A stretch of 64,000 nucleotides of DNA from Lachnospiraceae bacterium (GTDB lineage: Bacteria > Bacillota > Clostridia > Lachnospirales > Lachnospiraceae): assembly GCA_024403355.1 (NCBI GenBank), contig JAKSRW010000016.1:1-64000 (forward strand). The letters are read 5' to 3'. A program made the translations under genes and the position numbers. Shown one piece after another: positions 1 through 8,320 of the stretch (positions within the stretch are counted from its first letter, which is position 1; each line of letters starts with the position of its first letter). Under the pieces are notes generated by a model. The model saw only the letters and a program-made list of their open reading frames with translations, was not told where the DNA came from and ran no database searches.

Positions 1-52
1 GGTAGCAGCGATTTTATAACGAGTGACAAGCGAAGCGGTCACGAGTTTGACT
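1..52 (+). repeat. Partial composite hairpin element (hairpins C-D)
   Basis: The first 52 bases match 55162-55213 almost base for base. They hold the right arm of hairpin C (GCAGC), an ATTTTATAAC linker, hairpin D (GTGAC...GTCAC around AAGCGAAGCG) and the tail GAGTTTGAC. The element is cut by the window start, so hairpins A and B cannot be seen. TTGACT at 47-52 could act as a -35 box with a weak TATTAA at 70-75 (17-nt spacing) for the methyltransferase gene. Confidence 0.75.
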
Positions 53-104
53 ACAGTGCATAGTCATAATATTAATAGACTGTAACGGAGGAGTTGCTTA
101 TTGT

Positions 105-857
105 ATGAAAGAGGATTTACTTTTTTATGATGCATATGAGGATTTTTATAAAATGGCCTCGACATCGGATGCCTTCAGAGACTTTTGTATTGAGGCTTAT
201 GGTGCTGACTTTTCGCAGGATGGTTTCAGTGATGTTAAGCAGATAAACATGATACTGCCGTTTGTTAGAAACAGCGGTGCTGATCTTCTGGATATCGGTT
301 GTGGCAACGGAAAGATGATCAAGTATTTAGGTGATAAGACAGGGGCACATGTACATGGCTTTGATTATTCTGAAAATGCAATAAAATATGCAAAGCTAAA
401 CGACGGTATGGCTGATTTTCGTGTGGGAGTAATCGGGGAAACGGATTATCCCAAGGAGTCATTTGATTTGATAGTCTCGATGGATAGTATGTATTTTGCG
501 GCTGACATGGCCTCATTTATCCGTCAGATCAGAGGCTGGCTTAAGCCGGGCGGAGTCTTCTTTGCAGCATATCAGGAAGGCGATGTTATGGAAAAAACAA
601 AAGATGAGAGTACTACGGTTTTTGCCAAAGCAATGCGAGATATCGGCTGGGAGTATGAGGTGAAGGATATTTCTTTAGATTCATATGACATGCTGGTGAA
701 AAAACGCGAGGCTGCCCTTGCATATAAGGAAAGATTCGAGCGTGAAGGCAACGCTGTGTGGGGCGATATGCTGATAGAACAGACAGATTATGTTCTTCAG
801 GGAAAGGAAGAATACCTGAAGAACCTGGCAAGATATATTTATATTTGCAGAAAATGA
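105..857 (+). CDS. Class I SAM-dependent methyltransferase
   Basis: This 250-residue cytosolic protein has a Rossmann-type SAM-binding fold. Motif I is LLDIGCGNGK (residues 61-70), followed by an acidic residue in HGFDYSEN (about D87) that would bind the SAM ribose, and a later LKPGGVFFA strand. It fits the Methyltransf_11/25 group. The substrate cannot be read from sequence. GGAGGAG lies about 11 nt before the ATG. The gene follows a composite hairpin element, and its TGA stop runs straight into a tandem 30-nt repeat. There is no obvious functional link to its neighbours. Confidence 0.85.
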   Translation: MKEDLLFYDAYEDFYKMASTSDAFRDFCIEAYGADFSQDGFSDVKQINMILPFVRNSGADLLDIGCGNGKMIKYLGDKTGAHVHGFDYSENAIKYAKLNDGMADFRVGVIGETDYPKESFDLIVSMDSMYFAADMASFIRQIRGWLKPGGVFFAAYQEGDVMEKTKDESTTVFAKAMRDIGWEYEVKDISLDSYDMLVKKREAALAYKERFEREGNAVWGDMLIEQTDYVLQGKEEYLKNLARYIYICRK

Positions 858-916
858 TGGTCTCTTGGGGACGGGGTCGTTGGCTCATGGTCTCTTGGGG
901 ACGGGGTCGTTGGTTC
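857..916 (+). repeat. Tandem pair of the dispersed 30-nt GGGGACGGGGTC repeat
   Basis: Two direct 30-nt units (857-886 and 887-916) differ only near the 3' end (TTGGCTC versus TTGGTTC). The core is TCTTGGGGACGGGGTCG. The first unit begins on the last base of the preceding stop codon. Other copies are at 16970-16999, 22331-22385 and, inverted, 58882-58911. It resembles REP-type repeats of Firmicutes, but no REP-associated transposase is in the window. Confidence 0.9.
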
Positions 917-1032
917 ATTCATTCGGGGCTCGCAGGGCTTATACAGAGAAGAAAAGAAAGATTTATATTGACTTGTTTGGAAAAAATGTTAGTATTTAGA
1001 TAGCGTTTTATGTATTTATTAAGGAAAAGTCA

Positions 1033-1485
1033 ATGGATGAATTAAGAATAGTGAGCCTTAAGGAGCTTGCGGAGTATAAGGAAAGAGCGGCCGAATGGTT
1101 CCATGAAAAATGGGGTGTGCCGACGGAGGCGTACCTTGAGTGCATTGAGGCATATATTAATGACGAGACCCAAAACAGCTGGTTTATTTGTCTTGACAAG
1201 GATAAAATAGTAGCAGGCCTCGGTGTTATTGATAATGATTTTCATGACAGGAAGGACCTCGCACCGAATGTATGTGCAGTCTATACTGACGAGGATTACA
1301 GAGGTAAGGGAATCGCAGGACGTCTGCTCGATACCGTAGTAGAGGATATGAGAGGAAAAGGAGTTTCACCCATCTATCTCATAACCGACCATATCGGATT
1401 TTATGAAAAATACGGCTGGGAATTTCTCTGTATGGTACAGGGTGACGGTGAATCTGAGTTGAGCAGAATGTATATACACAAGTAA
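1033..1485 (+). CDS. GNAT family N-acetyltransferase
   Basis: This 150-residue protein carries the acetyl-CoA binding motif of the GNAT fold: YTDEDYRGKGIAGRLL, with RGKGIAG at residues 90-96 following the beta-4 strand. The C-terminal HIGFYEKYGWEF is the usual beta-5/alpha-4 part of the fold. The acceptor substrate is unknown. AAGGAAA precedes the ATG by about 8 nt. The next gene starts 22 nt downstream, so the two may be co-transcribed. Confidence 0.88.
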   Translation: MDELRIVSLKELAEYKERAAEWFHEKWGVPTEAYLECIEAYINDETQNSWFICLDKDKIVAGLGVIDNDFHDRKDLAPNVCAVYTDEDYRGKGIAGRLLDTVVEDMRGKGVSPIYLITDHIGFYEKYGWEFLCMVQGDGESELSRMYIHK

Positions 1486-1507
1486 AATGATTACAGGAGG
1501 ATAAAAA

Positions 1508-1798
1508 ATGGCAGTAAATTCAATTGATGCTGAGGACGATCAGTTTGCGTACCGTTACGATACTCAGCTTTTAATCGACAGACGCGATGAGGACCTTGAT
1601 GAGGATAAAATCGCTGATTACGTAACAGAGCATTTTGAGGGCAACAGCCTTATTGTTGCAGGTGATGAGGACCTGATTAAGGTTCATTTTCATACAAATG
1701 AGCCCTGGAAGCTTTTGGAATATCTCAATACCGTAGGCGAAATCTATGATATCGTAATTGAGGATATGATTAGACAGTCAAGCGGTCTTCAGGGATAA
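1508..1798 (+). CDS. Stand-alone FakA/YloV-like middle domain protein
   Basis: This 96-residue acidic protein resembles only the central domain of the fatty-acid kinase FakA (YloV/DAK2-like proteins): a FxYxTxLLI start, NSLIVAGDEDLIKVHFHTNEP (family form: DSLVVxxDDDLxKVHxHTxxP), and a closing IVIEDMIRQ helix. The N-terminal DhaL ATP-binding domain and the C-terminal DegV-like part are absent. At the place where FakA proteins usually have a Cys (YCTE) this protein reads YDTQ. A strong AGGAGG precedes the ATG, and a terminator follows. A regulatory or decoy role is possible but unproven. Confidence 0.6.
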   Translation: MAVNSIDAEDDQFAYRYDTQLLIDRRDEDLDEDKIADYVTEHFEGNSLIVAGDEDLIKVHFHTNEPWKLLEYLNTVGEIYDIVIEDMIRQSSGLQG

Positions 1799-1818
1799 AA
1801 CAAACCCGGTAATTGTAA

Positions 1819-1846
1819 ACACCTGTCCTTGGACGGGTGTTTTTTT
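1819..1846 (+). terminator. Rho-independent terminator
   Basis: ACACCTGTC pairs with GACGGGTGT in a tight hairpin, followed by seven T. It ends the GNAT/FakA-like transcript. Confidence 0.85.
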
Positions 1847-1885
1847 ACACCTGCAAATATTTTTGACTGATAAGAGGACTTGCAT

Positions 1886-2599
1886 ATGATAAAAGCGGTA
1901 ATATTTGATATGGACGGAACGATTCTCAATACCTTGGACGATCTGGCTGATGCGATAAATTATGCTCTGGAACGCCGCGGGCACAGCTGCGACTATAATC
2001 CGGAGCTTGTGCGCATGTTTTTCGGAAGCGGTATAAGAACTGCCTTTGAACGTGCACTGGCAGCGGAGCGCGGCTGCCCGGTTGATGAGCTGGAATTTAT
2101 AGGAACAGAAGGATATTCGGGCAAATATCGTGCAAATGATGCTGACAGAGCCGAAATCGATGAACTTATGAAGCTGTACATGCCCTATTATAATGAGCAC
2201 TGCAATGATAAAACTGCTGCATATGAGGGAATCTATGAGCTGCTTGACGGACTTAGAAAAAGCGGAATAAAGACTGCGGTGGTTTCAAATAAGCCGGACA
2301 GTGCAGTAAAGATATTATGTGAAAAGCTTTTTGACGGCTGCTTCGATTATAATCTGGGTGAGAGTGCCGCAGCAGCCAGAAAGCCTGCGAGGGACATGGT
2401 TGATATGTCGCTGAAGGCTCTTGGGGTAAGTGCATCGGAGGCAGTATACGTAGGTGATTCGGAAATCGACCTGCAGACGGCCGAAAATGCCGAAATGCCC
2501 TGCATTGCGGTAACTTGGGGCTTCAGAGGCAGAGAATTTCTGGAACGTCACGGGGCAAAAATGATTATAGATAAGCCGCAGGAAATGCATTTTAATTAG
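1886..2599 (+). CDS. HAD hydrolase, phosphoglycolate-phosphatase-like
   Basis: This 237-residue cytosolic phosphatase of the haloacid dehalogenase superfamily has motif I FDMDGT (D8, D10), motif II VVSNKP, a conserved Lys region in AARKPARD, and motif IV GDSEIDLQTA. An alpha-helical C1 cap sits between motifs I and II, as in Gph/PgmB-like enzymes. The substrate cannot be assigned; phosphoglycolate or a sugar phosphate is typical. The start at 1886 is preferred over an upstream TTG because AGAGGA lies 7 nt before this ATG. Confidence 0.88.
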   Translation: MIKAVIFDMDGTILNTLDDLADAINYALERRGHSCDYNPELVRMFFGSGIRTAFERALAAERGCPVDELEFIGTEGYSGKYRANDADRAEIDELMKLYMPYYNEHCNDKTAAYEGIYELLDGLRKSGIKTAVVSNKPDSAVKILCEKLFDGCFDYNLGESAAAARKPARDMVDMSLKALGVSASEAVYVGDSEIDLQTAENAEMPCIAVTWGFRGREFLERHGAKMIIDKPQEMHFN

Positions 2600-2674
2600 A
2601 ATCTTCTTGAAAAATTCAGGAAAATGTATTATTTTATAAATACTAATACTGACCGGGGAAGTAGGTGAACATTA

Positions 2675-5233
2675 ATGCAGCAGTATAATGTAACGGGAAT
2701 GAGCTGTGCGGCATGTCAGACCAGAGTTGAAAAGGCTGTGAATGCGGTGGATGGCGTGGAAAGCTGTGCTGTCAGCCTTCTGACAAATTCCATGGGTGTG
2801 GAAGGAAGCGCATCTCCCGAGGAGGTAATAAAGGCTGTTGAGGCAGCAGGTTATGGGGCGAGTCTCAAGGGAAAGGCTGCAGAAAAAGCATCTCAGCCGG
2901 CAGAGGATTCGCTTAAGGATACGGAAACACCCAAAATGAAAAAAAGGCTGATAGCTTCCGTGGCGGTTCTCATTCCGTTAATGTACGTTTCAATGGGACA
3001 TATGCTCTTTGGCTGGCCTTTGCCCGGATTTTTGGACAAAAATCATATCGCAATGGGCCTTTATGAGATGATTCTTTCTGCTTTGATAATGGTCATCAAT
3101 CAGAAGTTTTTCATAAATGGATTTAAGGGACTTTTGCATCGTTCGCCGAATATGGATACACTTGTGGCATTAGGTGCAACAGCATCCTTTTCATACAGTG
3201 TTTATGCGCTTTTTGCAATGTCATGGGCCGTAATGGACGGAAATATGGAGCAGGTATCCTACTATATGGATCAGTTCTATTTCGAATCCGCGGCTACGAT
3301 TCTTACCCTTATCACCGTAGGAAAAATGCTTGAGGCGATGTCAAAGGGAAAGACTACAAATGCTTTGAAGGCATTAATGAAGCTGGCCCCGAAGACCGCT
3401 GTGCTGCTGGTAAACGGTGCAGAGCAGACTGTCCCTATCGAGGAGGTAAAGGTTGGAGACCGGTTTGTGGTACGTCCCGGCGATAACATCCCGGTGGACG
3501 GTGTCGTAACCGAGGGTGAGAGCGCGGTAAATGAATCGGCACTCACAGGTGAAAGCGTGCCTGTAGAAAAACAGCCGGGAAGCAGGGTTTCTGCGGCTAC
3601 AATAAATACCTCGGGCTATATGGTATGCGAGGCAACCGGAGTAGGTGAGGATACTACCCTTTCAGGAATTATCAGAATGGTAAGCGATGCGGCGGCCACC
3701 AAGGCACCCATTGCGAAGATTGCAGATAAGGTTTCGGGAGTTTTTGTGCCTGTGGTAATTGCGATTGCCCTTCTGACGCTGGCTGTATGGCTTTTAGTGG
3801 GTCAGAACTTTGGCTATGCGATAGCAAGAGCGGTTTCGGTGCTGGTAATAAGCTGTCCCTGCGCACTCGGCTTGGCAACCCCTGTGGCTATCATGGTGGG
3901 AAACGGTGTTGCGGCAAAAGCGGGAATACTTTTCAAAACCGCTGCTTCACTTGAGCAGGCAGGAAAGACCGAAATAGTTGCGCTGGATAAAACAGGAACA
4001 ATCACAAGCGGAAATATGAGGGTGACGGATATTATTCCTGCCAAGGGCTGCAGCGAGGCCGAGCTTCTTCGGCTGGCATATGCGCTTGAAGTTAAAAGTG
4101 AGCACCCTATTTCAAGGGCTGTAACGGCATACGCAGAGGAAAAATCGGTCAGCCTTGCTGAGACCACGGATTTTGAGGTTCTTTCGGGAAACGGTCTTCG
4201 TGCGAAGGTTGACGGTGAGCCGGTTGCCGGAGGCAATGCGGAATTTATCGGTAAAATGCTTGGAAAAGCCGCAGTTTCGGGACTTTCTGAAATAAATGAG
4301 CTGGCTAAGGCCGGCAAGACACCTATTCTCTTCGCTAAAAAGGATAAGCTTCTCGGAATTATTGCGGTGGCGGATACTATTAAAGCAGATTCGGCAGAGG
4401 CAATCGAACAGCTGAAAAACATGGGTATTTATGTTGTGATGCTGACCGGAGACAATGAACTTACTGCAAAGGCCATAGCCGCGCAGGCAGGTGTGGATGA
4501 GGTTGTAGCTTCTGTAAAGCCGGACGGCAAGGAGGCAGTCATCAGAGAGCTGAAGGAGCACGGACGGGTGACTATGGTCGGTGACGGTATAAACGATGCA
4601 CCGGCGCTTACAAGGGCGGACCTCGGTATTGCAATAGGTGCGGGAACTGATATCGCCATAGATGCGGCAGACCTTGTAGTTATGAAAAACAGTATCATGG
4701 ACGTAGCTGCGGCAATCAGAATTTCGCGTGAGACTCTTAAAAATATCCGTCAGAATTTATTCTGGGCATTTTTCTATAATGTAATCGGTATACCCTTGGC
4801 AGCAGGCTGCTATGTAGCTCTCTTCGGCTGGACGCTTAATCCTATGTTTGGAGCGGCGGCAATGGGTCTGTCCAGTTTCTGCGTAGTAACAAATGCATTG
4901 CGTCTGAACCTGATAAAGGTATATAATAGTTCAGGAGATTCCCGAAATTCAAAGTTCAGGGAAAAAATAGCAAATGATTCCTCAGAGGGGAATTTAATAA
5001 AGAGTAGAAGAAAGGATAATAACGAAATGAAAATTAAGGTTGTTGGAATGATGTGCGGAAACTGTGAAAGACATGTAACTAAGGCACTTGAGGCAATTGA
5101 CGGAATCGAGACAGTAGTGGCTTCACATGAGGAGAATCTTGTTACAATTACATGCTCAAAGGATGTAGATGAGGCTGTAATCAGGGCTGCGATTGAGGAA
5201 GAGGGCTACAAGTACGAGGGCGTTATAGCATAA
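2675..5233 (+). CDS. copA: Copper-translocating P1B-type ATPase with C-terminal CopZ-like domain
   Basis: This 852-residue membrane ATPase probably exports Cu(I). It has an N-terminal heavy-metal domain with GMSCAAC (C11, C14), eight expected helices, a TGES actuator motif, the SCPCALG membrane metal site (about C393 and C395), DKTGT with the phosphorylated Asp near 437, and GDGINDAP near 635. A Lys/Ser-rich linker leads into a second metal-binding domain, GMMCGNC (C794, C797), that looks like a complete CopZ chaperone of about 68 residues. An in-frame ATG at 5027 with an upstream AAAGGA could allow a separate short product. CopA is normally about 740-800 residues, so the tail is an addition. 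Confidence 0.93.
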   Translation: MQQYNVTGMSCAACQTRVEKAVNAVDGVESCAVSLLTNSMGVEGSASPEEVIKAVEAAGYGASLKGKAAEKASQPAEDSLKDTETPKMKKRLIASVAVLIPLMYVSMGHMLFGWPLPGFLDKNHIAMGLYEMILSALIMVINQKFFINGFKGLLHRSPNMDTLVALGATASFSYSVYALFAMSWAVMDGNMEQVSYYMDQFYFESAATILTLITVGKMLEAMSKGKTTNALKALMKLAPKTAVLLVNGAEQTVPIEEVKVGDRFVVRPGDNIPVDGVVTEGESAVNESALTGESVPVEKQPGSRVSAATINTSGYMVCEATGVGEDTTLSGIIRMVSDAAATKAPIAKIADKVSGVFVPVVIAIALLTLAVWLLVGQNFGYAIARAVSVLVISCPCALGLATPVAIMVGNGVAAKAGILFKTAASLEQAGKTEIVALDKTGTITSGNMRVTDIIPAKGCSEAELLRLAYALEVKSEHPISRAVTAYAEEKSVSLAETTDFEVLSGNGLRAKVDGEPVAGGNAEFIGKMLGKAAVSGLSEINELAKAGKTPILFAKKDKLLGIIAVADTIKADSAEAIEQLKNMGIYVVMLTGDNELTAKAIAAQAGVDEVVASVKPDGKEAVIRELKEHGRVTMVGDGINDAPALTRADLGIAIGAGTDIAIDAADLVVMKNSIMDVAAAIRISRETLKNIRQNLFWAFFYNVIGIPLAAGCYVALFGWTLNPMFGAAAMGLSSFCVVTNALRLNLIKVYNSSGDSRNSKFREKIANDSSEGNLIKSRRKDNNEMKIKVVGMMCGNCERHVTKALEAIDGIETVVASHEENLVTITCSKDVDEAVIRAAIEEEGYKYEGVIA

Positions 5234-5246
5234 TCAGAGCTTTATA

Positions 5247-6587
5247 ATGGAAAAAAACAATCAACAGTTTATAAAAATGACCACAAAACCGATAGGCAGC
5301 CTGCTTTTGGGGCTGTCTATCCCGACCATTCTCAGTATGATGGTCACAAATATTTACAATATCGTTGACACCGCTTTTATCGGTACTCTGGGTACGAGTG
5401 AAAGCGGTGCGACCGGCATTGTATTCAGCTTCATGGCAATACTGCAGGCGGTGGCCTTTATGTGCGGTCAGGGCGCGGGCAGTATAATGTCACGAAGACT
5501 TGGTGCGAAGGATTTAAAGGAAGCCACCAAATTTGCGTCGACAGGCTTTTTTATGTCCTTTACGCTCGGTGCGATAATTGCGGTGTTAAGCTATATTTTT
5601 ATTGAGCCGCTGCTTTCGGTAATGGGAAGCACACCGACCATTGCCCCCTATGCTAAAACCTATATTATATATCTGCTTATTGCGGCACCTTTCTTTACCT
5701 CGAGCTTTACGATGAATAATCTGCTCAGATATGAGGGTAAGGCAAAGCTGGGAACCATAGGCATGATGACAGGTGCGATTCTGAATATTTCGGGTGACGC
5801 ACTGTTTATTTTTGTATTAGACATGGGCATAGCGGGTGCCGGTTTATCGACCGCTATTTCGCAGATTGTAAGCTTTATCATACTTATCAGTATGTTTTTA
5901 AGGGGCAAGACCGAAACAAGAATTTCCTTTAAGAACGTGGATTTCGGGATGAAGACCCTTTGGGAGGTATTTGCGACAGGCTTTCCCAGTCTGCTCAGAC
6001 AGGGACTGAATTCTGTGGCTACCATGCTATTGAACAATCAGGCAAAGCTGTACGGAGACCCGGCAGTTTCTGCAATGAGCATCGTCTCGCGTGTTGCTTT
6101 CTTTTCAATGGCCATTGCGATAGGTATAGGACAGGGCTTCCAGCCTATAAGCAGCTACAATTACGGTGCGAAGCTTAAGCCCCGTGTAAGAGAGGCCTTC
6201 TGGAAGGCACTTTTGGCATCTGAGCTGGTGCTGCTGCTTGCTTCGATACCTATTTTTGTTTTCCCGCAGCCCATTATCAGGCTTTTAAGAGATGATGCGG
6301 ATGTAATAGAAATTGCTACACGTGCACTCAGACTTATGTGTATCGGACAGCTGTTCATACCATTTACGATGATGGTGGAAATGGGCTTCCAAAGTACCGG
6401 TGCGAAGCTTCTGGCAACGATTTCCTCGAGTCTCAGAAGCGGTATCATATTGATTCCGACCCTTTTGATTATTACAAATCTTAGGGGACTTGCAGGAATA
6501 CAGGAGGCACAGCCGGTATCCTTTGTACTGACTTTTGTAATATGTCTGGGCCTTTGCAGGCTGTTCTTAAACAGGCTGAAGGAATAG
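5247..6587 (+). CDS. MATE family efflux transporter
   Basis: This 446-residue polytopic membrane protein opens with MTTKPIGSLLLGLSIPTILS and NIYNIVDTAFIG, the usual first helix and loop of DinF/NorM-like MATE exporters. It has two related six-helix halves. Such proteins expel cationic drugs or metabolites in exchange for Na+ or H+. The substrate cannot be predicted. It starts 13 nt after copA and is probably co-transcribed with it. Confidence 0.9.
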   Translation: MEKNNQQFIKMTTKPIGSLLLGLSIPTILSMMVTNIYNIVDTAFIGTLGTSESGATGIVFSFMAILQAVAFMCGQGAGSIMSRRLGAKDLKEATKFASTGFFMSFTLGAIIAVLSYIFIEPLLSVMGSTPTIAPYAKTYIIYLLIAAPFFTSSFTMNNLLRYEGKAKLGTIGMMTGAILNISGDALFIFVLDMGIAGAGLSTAISQIVSFIILISMFLRGKTETRISFKNVDFGMKTLWEVFATGFPSLLRQGLNSVATMLLNNQAKLYGDPAVSAMSIVSRVAFFSMAIAIGIGQGFQPISSYNYGAKLKPRVREAFWKALLASELVLLLASIPIFVFPQPIIRLLRDDADVIEIATRALRLMCIGQLFIPFTMMVEMGFQSTGAKLLATISSSLRSGIILIPTLLIITNLRGLAGIQEAQPVSFVLTFVICLGLCRLFLNRLKE

Positions 6588-6655
6588 ATTTGTTATTATT
6601 TGGAAATACTTCGAAAAACGCGAAAATATGCAGGCAGAAAGGCATGGTGACGGAT

Positions 6656-7051
6656 ATGATTTCAACACGAGGCAGATACGGATTAAGAGTCATGCTTGAT
6701 TTGGCACAGTATCAGGGAGATGGTTTTGTGCCGATGAAGGATGTGGCGGACAGACAGAATCTTTCATTAAAATATCTGGAGCAGATTTTGCCGGCACTGA
6801 AGAAGAACAAGCTGGTAAAGGGCGTTCAGGGAAAAGGCGGCGGATACCGACTTACGCGTGAACCAAAGGACTATGTTATCGGTGATATTCTCAGGATTAC
6901 CGAGAAGGAGCTTGCACCGGTAGGCTGTCTTGCAGAGGGTGCGGAAGAGTGTGCTTTAAGAAGCCAATGTAAAACCATAGGCTTCTGGGAAGGTCTGAAT
7001 GATGTAATAAATGACTACCTGAATTCGAAGACCCTGGCGGACCTTATGTAA
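6656..7051 (+). CDS. Rrf2 family transcriptional regulator, possible Fe-S sensor
   Basis: This 131-residue winged-helix protein begins MISTRGRYGLRVMLDLA, the family signature. Recognition helices follow (VADRQNLSLKYLEQIL) with the wing GKGGGYRL. Three Cys (91, 99, 105) lie at nearly the IscR [2Fe-2S] ligand positions, so it may sense Fe-S status or redox rather than act like Cys-independent CymR. The start at 6656 is chosen from the family's N terminus. A second ATG at 6644 sits inside the AGAAAGGCATGGT leader shared with other genes here. The neighbouring nonulosonate genes are not obvious targets. Confidence 0.87.
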   Translation: MISTRGRYGLRVMLDLAQYQGDGFVPMKDVADRQNLSLKYLEQILPALKKNKLVKGVQGKGGGYRLTREPKDYVIGDILRITEKELAPVGCLAEGAEECALRSQCKTIGFWEGLNDVINDYLNSKTLADLM

Positions 7052-7076
7052 GCAGGAGTCGAAGCAGGTACGAGTT
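7050..7076 (+). repeat. Degenerate hairpin-D-like tail before neuA
   Basis: GTCGAAGCAGGTACGAGTTTGAC resembles the last part of the composite hairpin element (compare 34-51), with the stem decayed. It lies between the Rrf2 gene and the cytidylyltransferase gene. Confidence 0.4.
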
Positions 7077-7112
7077 TGACGTTATCGAATAAATGAAAGG
7101 TAAGGCAGAGCA

Positions 7113-8183
7113 TTGAATATTCTGGCAATTATTCCCGCTCGAAGCGGTTCGAAATCAGTTATAGATAAAAATATCAGGGATATGAACGGTAAACCCATGC
7201 TTGCCTGGTCTATTGAGCATGCGTTAAAAAGCAGCCGGATTAACCGTGTAATACTTTCAACCGACAGCGAAAAATATGCAGAAATCGGGCGCCTCTACGG
7301 AGCGGAAACGCCCTTTATCAGGCCTGCGGAGTATGCTACGGATACCGCACTGGACCTTGATGTGTTTAAGCATGCACTTAACTGGCTGAAGGAAAATGAG
7401 GACTATGAGGCGGACATTGTGGTTCAGCTTCGCCCTACCTATCCGAAAAGAAATATAGAGGATATCGACAGGATGATTGACATGCTTATAGCCGATCCCG
7501 AAGCTGATTCGGTCAGGAGCGTATCAAAAGCGGGTGAGGTTCCGCACAAAATGTGGCTGAGGACAGAAAACAGCAGGGAATGGTGTGAGGGTGAGATTGG
7601 TGTTATGGAGCCGCTGATTAAGGATATCCCCGAATGCTACAATATGCCCAGACAGGAGCTCCCGAAGGCCTATTATCAGAATGCCTGCATCGATGTGATG
7701 CGCGCGGCGACCGTTCTGGAAAAGAATTCCATGACCGGTGATAAAATTCTGGGCTACTATATGGATGAAAATCTGGATATAGATACCGAAACAGAGCTTC
7801 TGAAGGCTGAAATAGAGCTTTTGAAGGAAAAGCTGGCGAACAAAAATGTAATCGAAGGCCTGCTTAAGGGGAAAAAGCGACTTGTATTTGACATTGACGG
7901 AGTCATAGCAAAGCTGCAGCCGAAGAATGATTATGCTCTTTCTGAGCCTGCAACCGACATGATTTCGGCAATAAACAAACTTTATGATGCGGGAAATTAT
8001 ATTGTTTTAAATACTGCACGGGGCTATGTTACCGGCATTGACTGGAGCGAAACAACGAAAAAGCAGCTTGAAAAATGGGGACTTAAATATCACGAGCTTC
8101 ATTTCGGAAAGCCAAACGCAGACTATTATATTGACGATAAATCACTTGATATGGAAGTGATTAGGAGTATTTCAACTCTCTAA
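7113..8183 (+). CDS. CMP-nonulosonate cytidylyltransferase fused to a HAD-like domain
   Basis: Residues 1 to about 225 match the acylneuraminate cytidylyltransferase family (NeuA/PseF/LegF): LAIIPARSGSKSVIDKNI binds CTP, and the conserved VQLRPTYPKR and PRQELPKAYYQN follow. Residues about 250-356 form a second, HAD-like domain with FDIDGV (D260, D262), NTARG and YYIDDKS, similar to small capsule-type or KDO-8-P-type phosphatases. It could therefore remove the 9-phosphate and activate the sugar acid with CMP in one polypeptide; this is inference. The start is TTG at 7113, since upstream ATG codons are out of frame. A promoter separates it from neuB. Confidence 0.82.
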   Translation: MNILAIIPARSGSKSVIDKNIRDMNGKPMLAWSIEHALKSSRINRVILSTDSEKYAEIGRLYGAETPFIRPAEYATDTALDLDVFKHALNWLKENEDYEADIVVQLRPTYPKRNIEDIDRMIDMLIADPEADSVRSVSKAGEVPHKMWLRTENSREWCEGEIGVMEPLIKDIPECYNMPRQELPKAYYQNACIDVMRAATVLEKNSMTGDKILGYYMDENLDIDTETELLKAEIELLKEKLANKNVIEGLLKGKKRLVFDIDGVIAKLQPKNDYALSEPATDMISAINKLYDAGNYIVLNTARGYVTGIDWSETTKKQLEKWGLKYHELHFGKPNADYYIDDKSLDMEVIRSISTL

Positions 8184-8204
8184 AAAGCAAAAGGACCGGG
8201 GAAT

Positions 8205-8234
8205 TTGCGTTTCTTAAGGATATTATGTTATAAT
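8205..8234 (+). promoter_or_regulatory. SigA-type promoter with extended -10 for neuB
   Basis: TTGCGT (8205-8210), an 18-nt spacer and TGtTATAAT (8226-8234) make a good extended -10 promoter. It gives an ~80-nt leader containing a GGCGGCT/GCCGTC hairpin before the gene. Confidence 0.6.
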
Positions 8235-8320
8235 ATTTAAGATAAATGCCGATAAATATTGTACATATAGAAAATATTGCGGCGGCTGAGCCGTCTGCGG
8301 CTATTATGGGGGTCGTGTGT

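Noticed and set aside
41..52. GAGTTTGA similarity to the 5' end of 16S rRNA
   Set aside because: The match is eight bases and the following sequence does not continue as 16S rRNA in any copy.
857..916. CRISPR-like direct repeats
   Set aside because: The 30-nt units are directly abutting with no spacers, there are at most two per site, and no cas genes occur in the window.
3814..4422. 202-codon minus-strand frame inside copA
   Set aside because: The copA frame carries the complete P-type ATPase motifs here, and the antisense frame has no recognisable domain or start signal.
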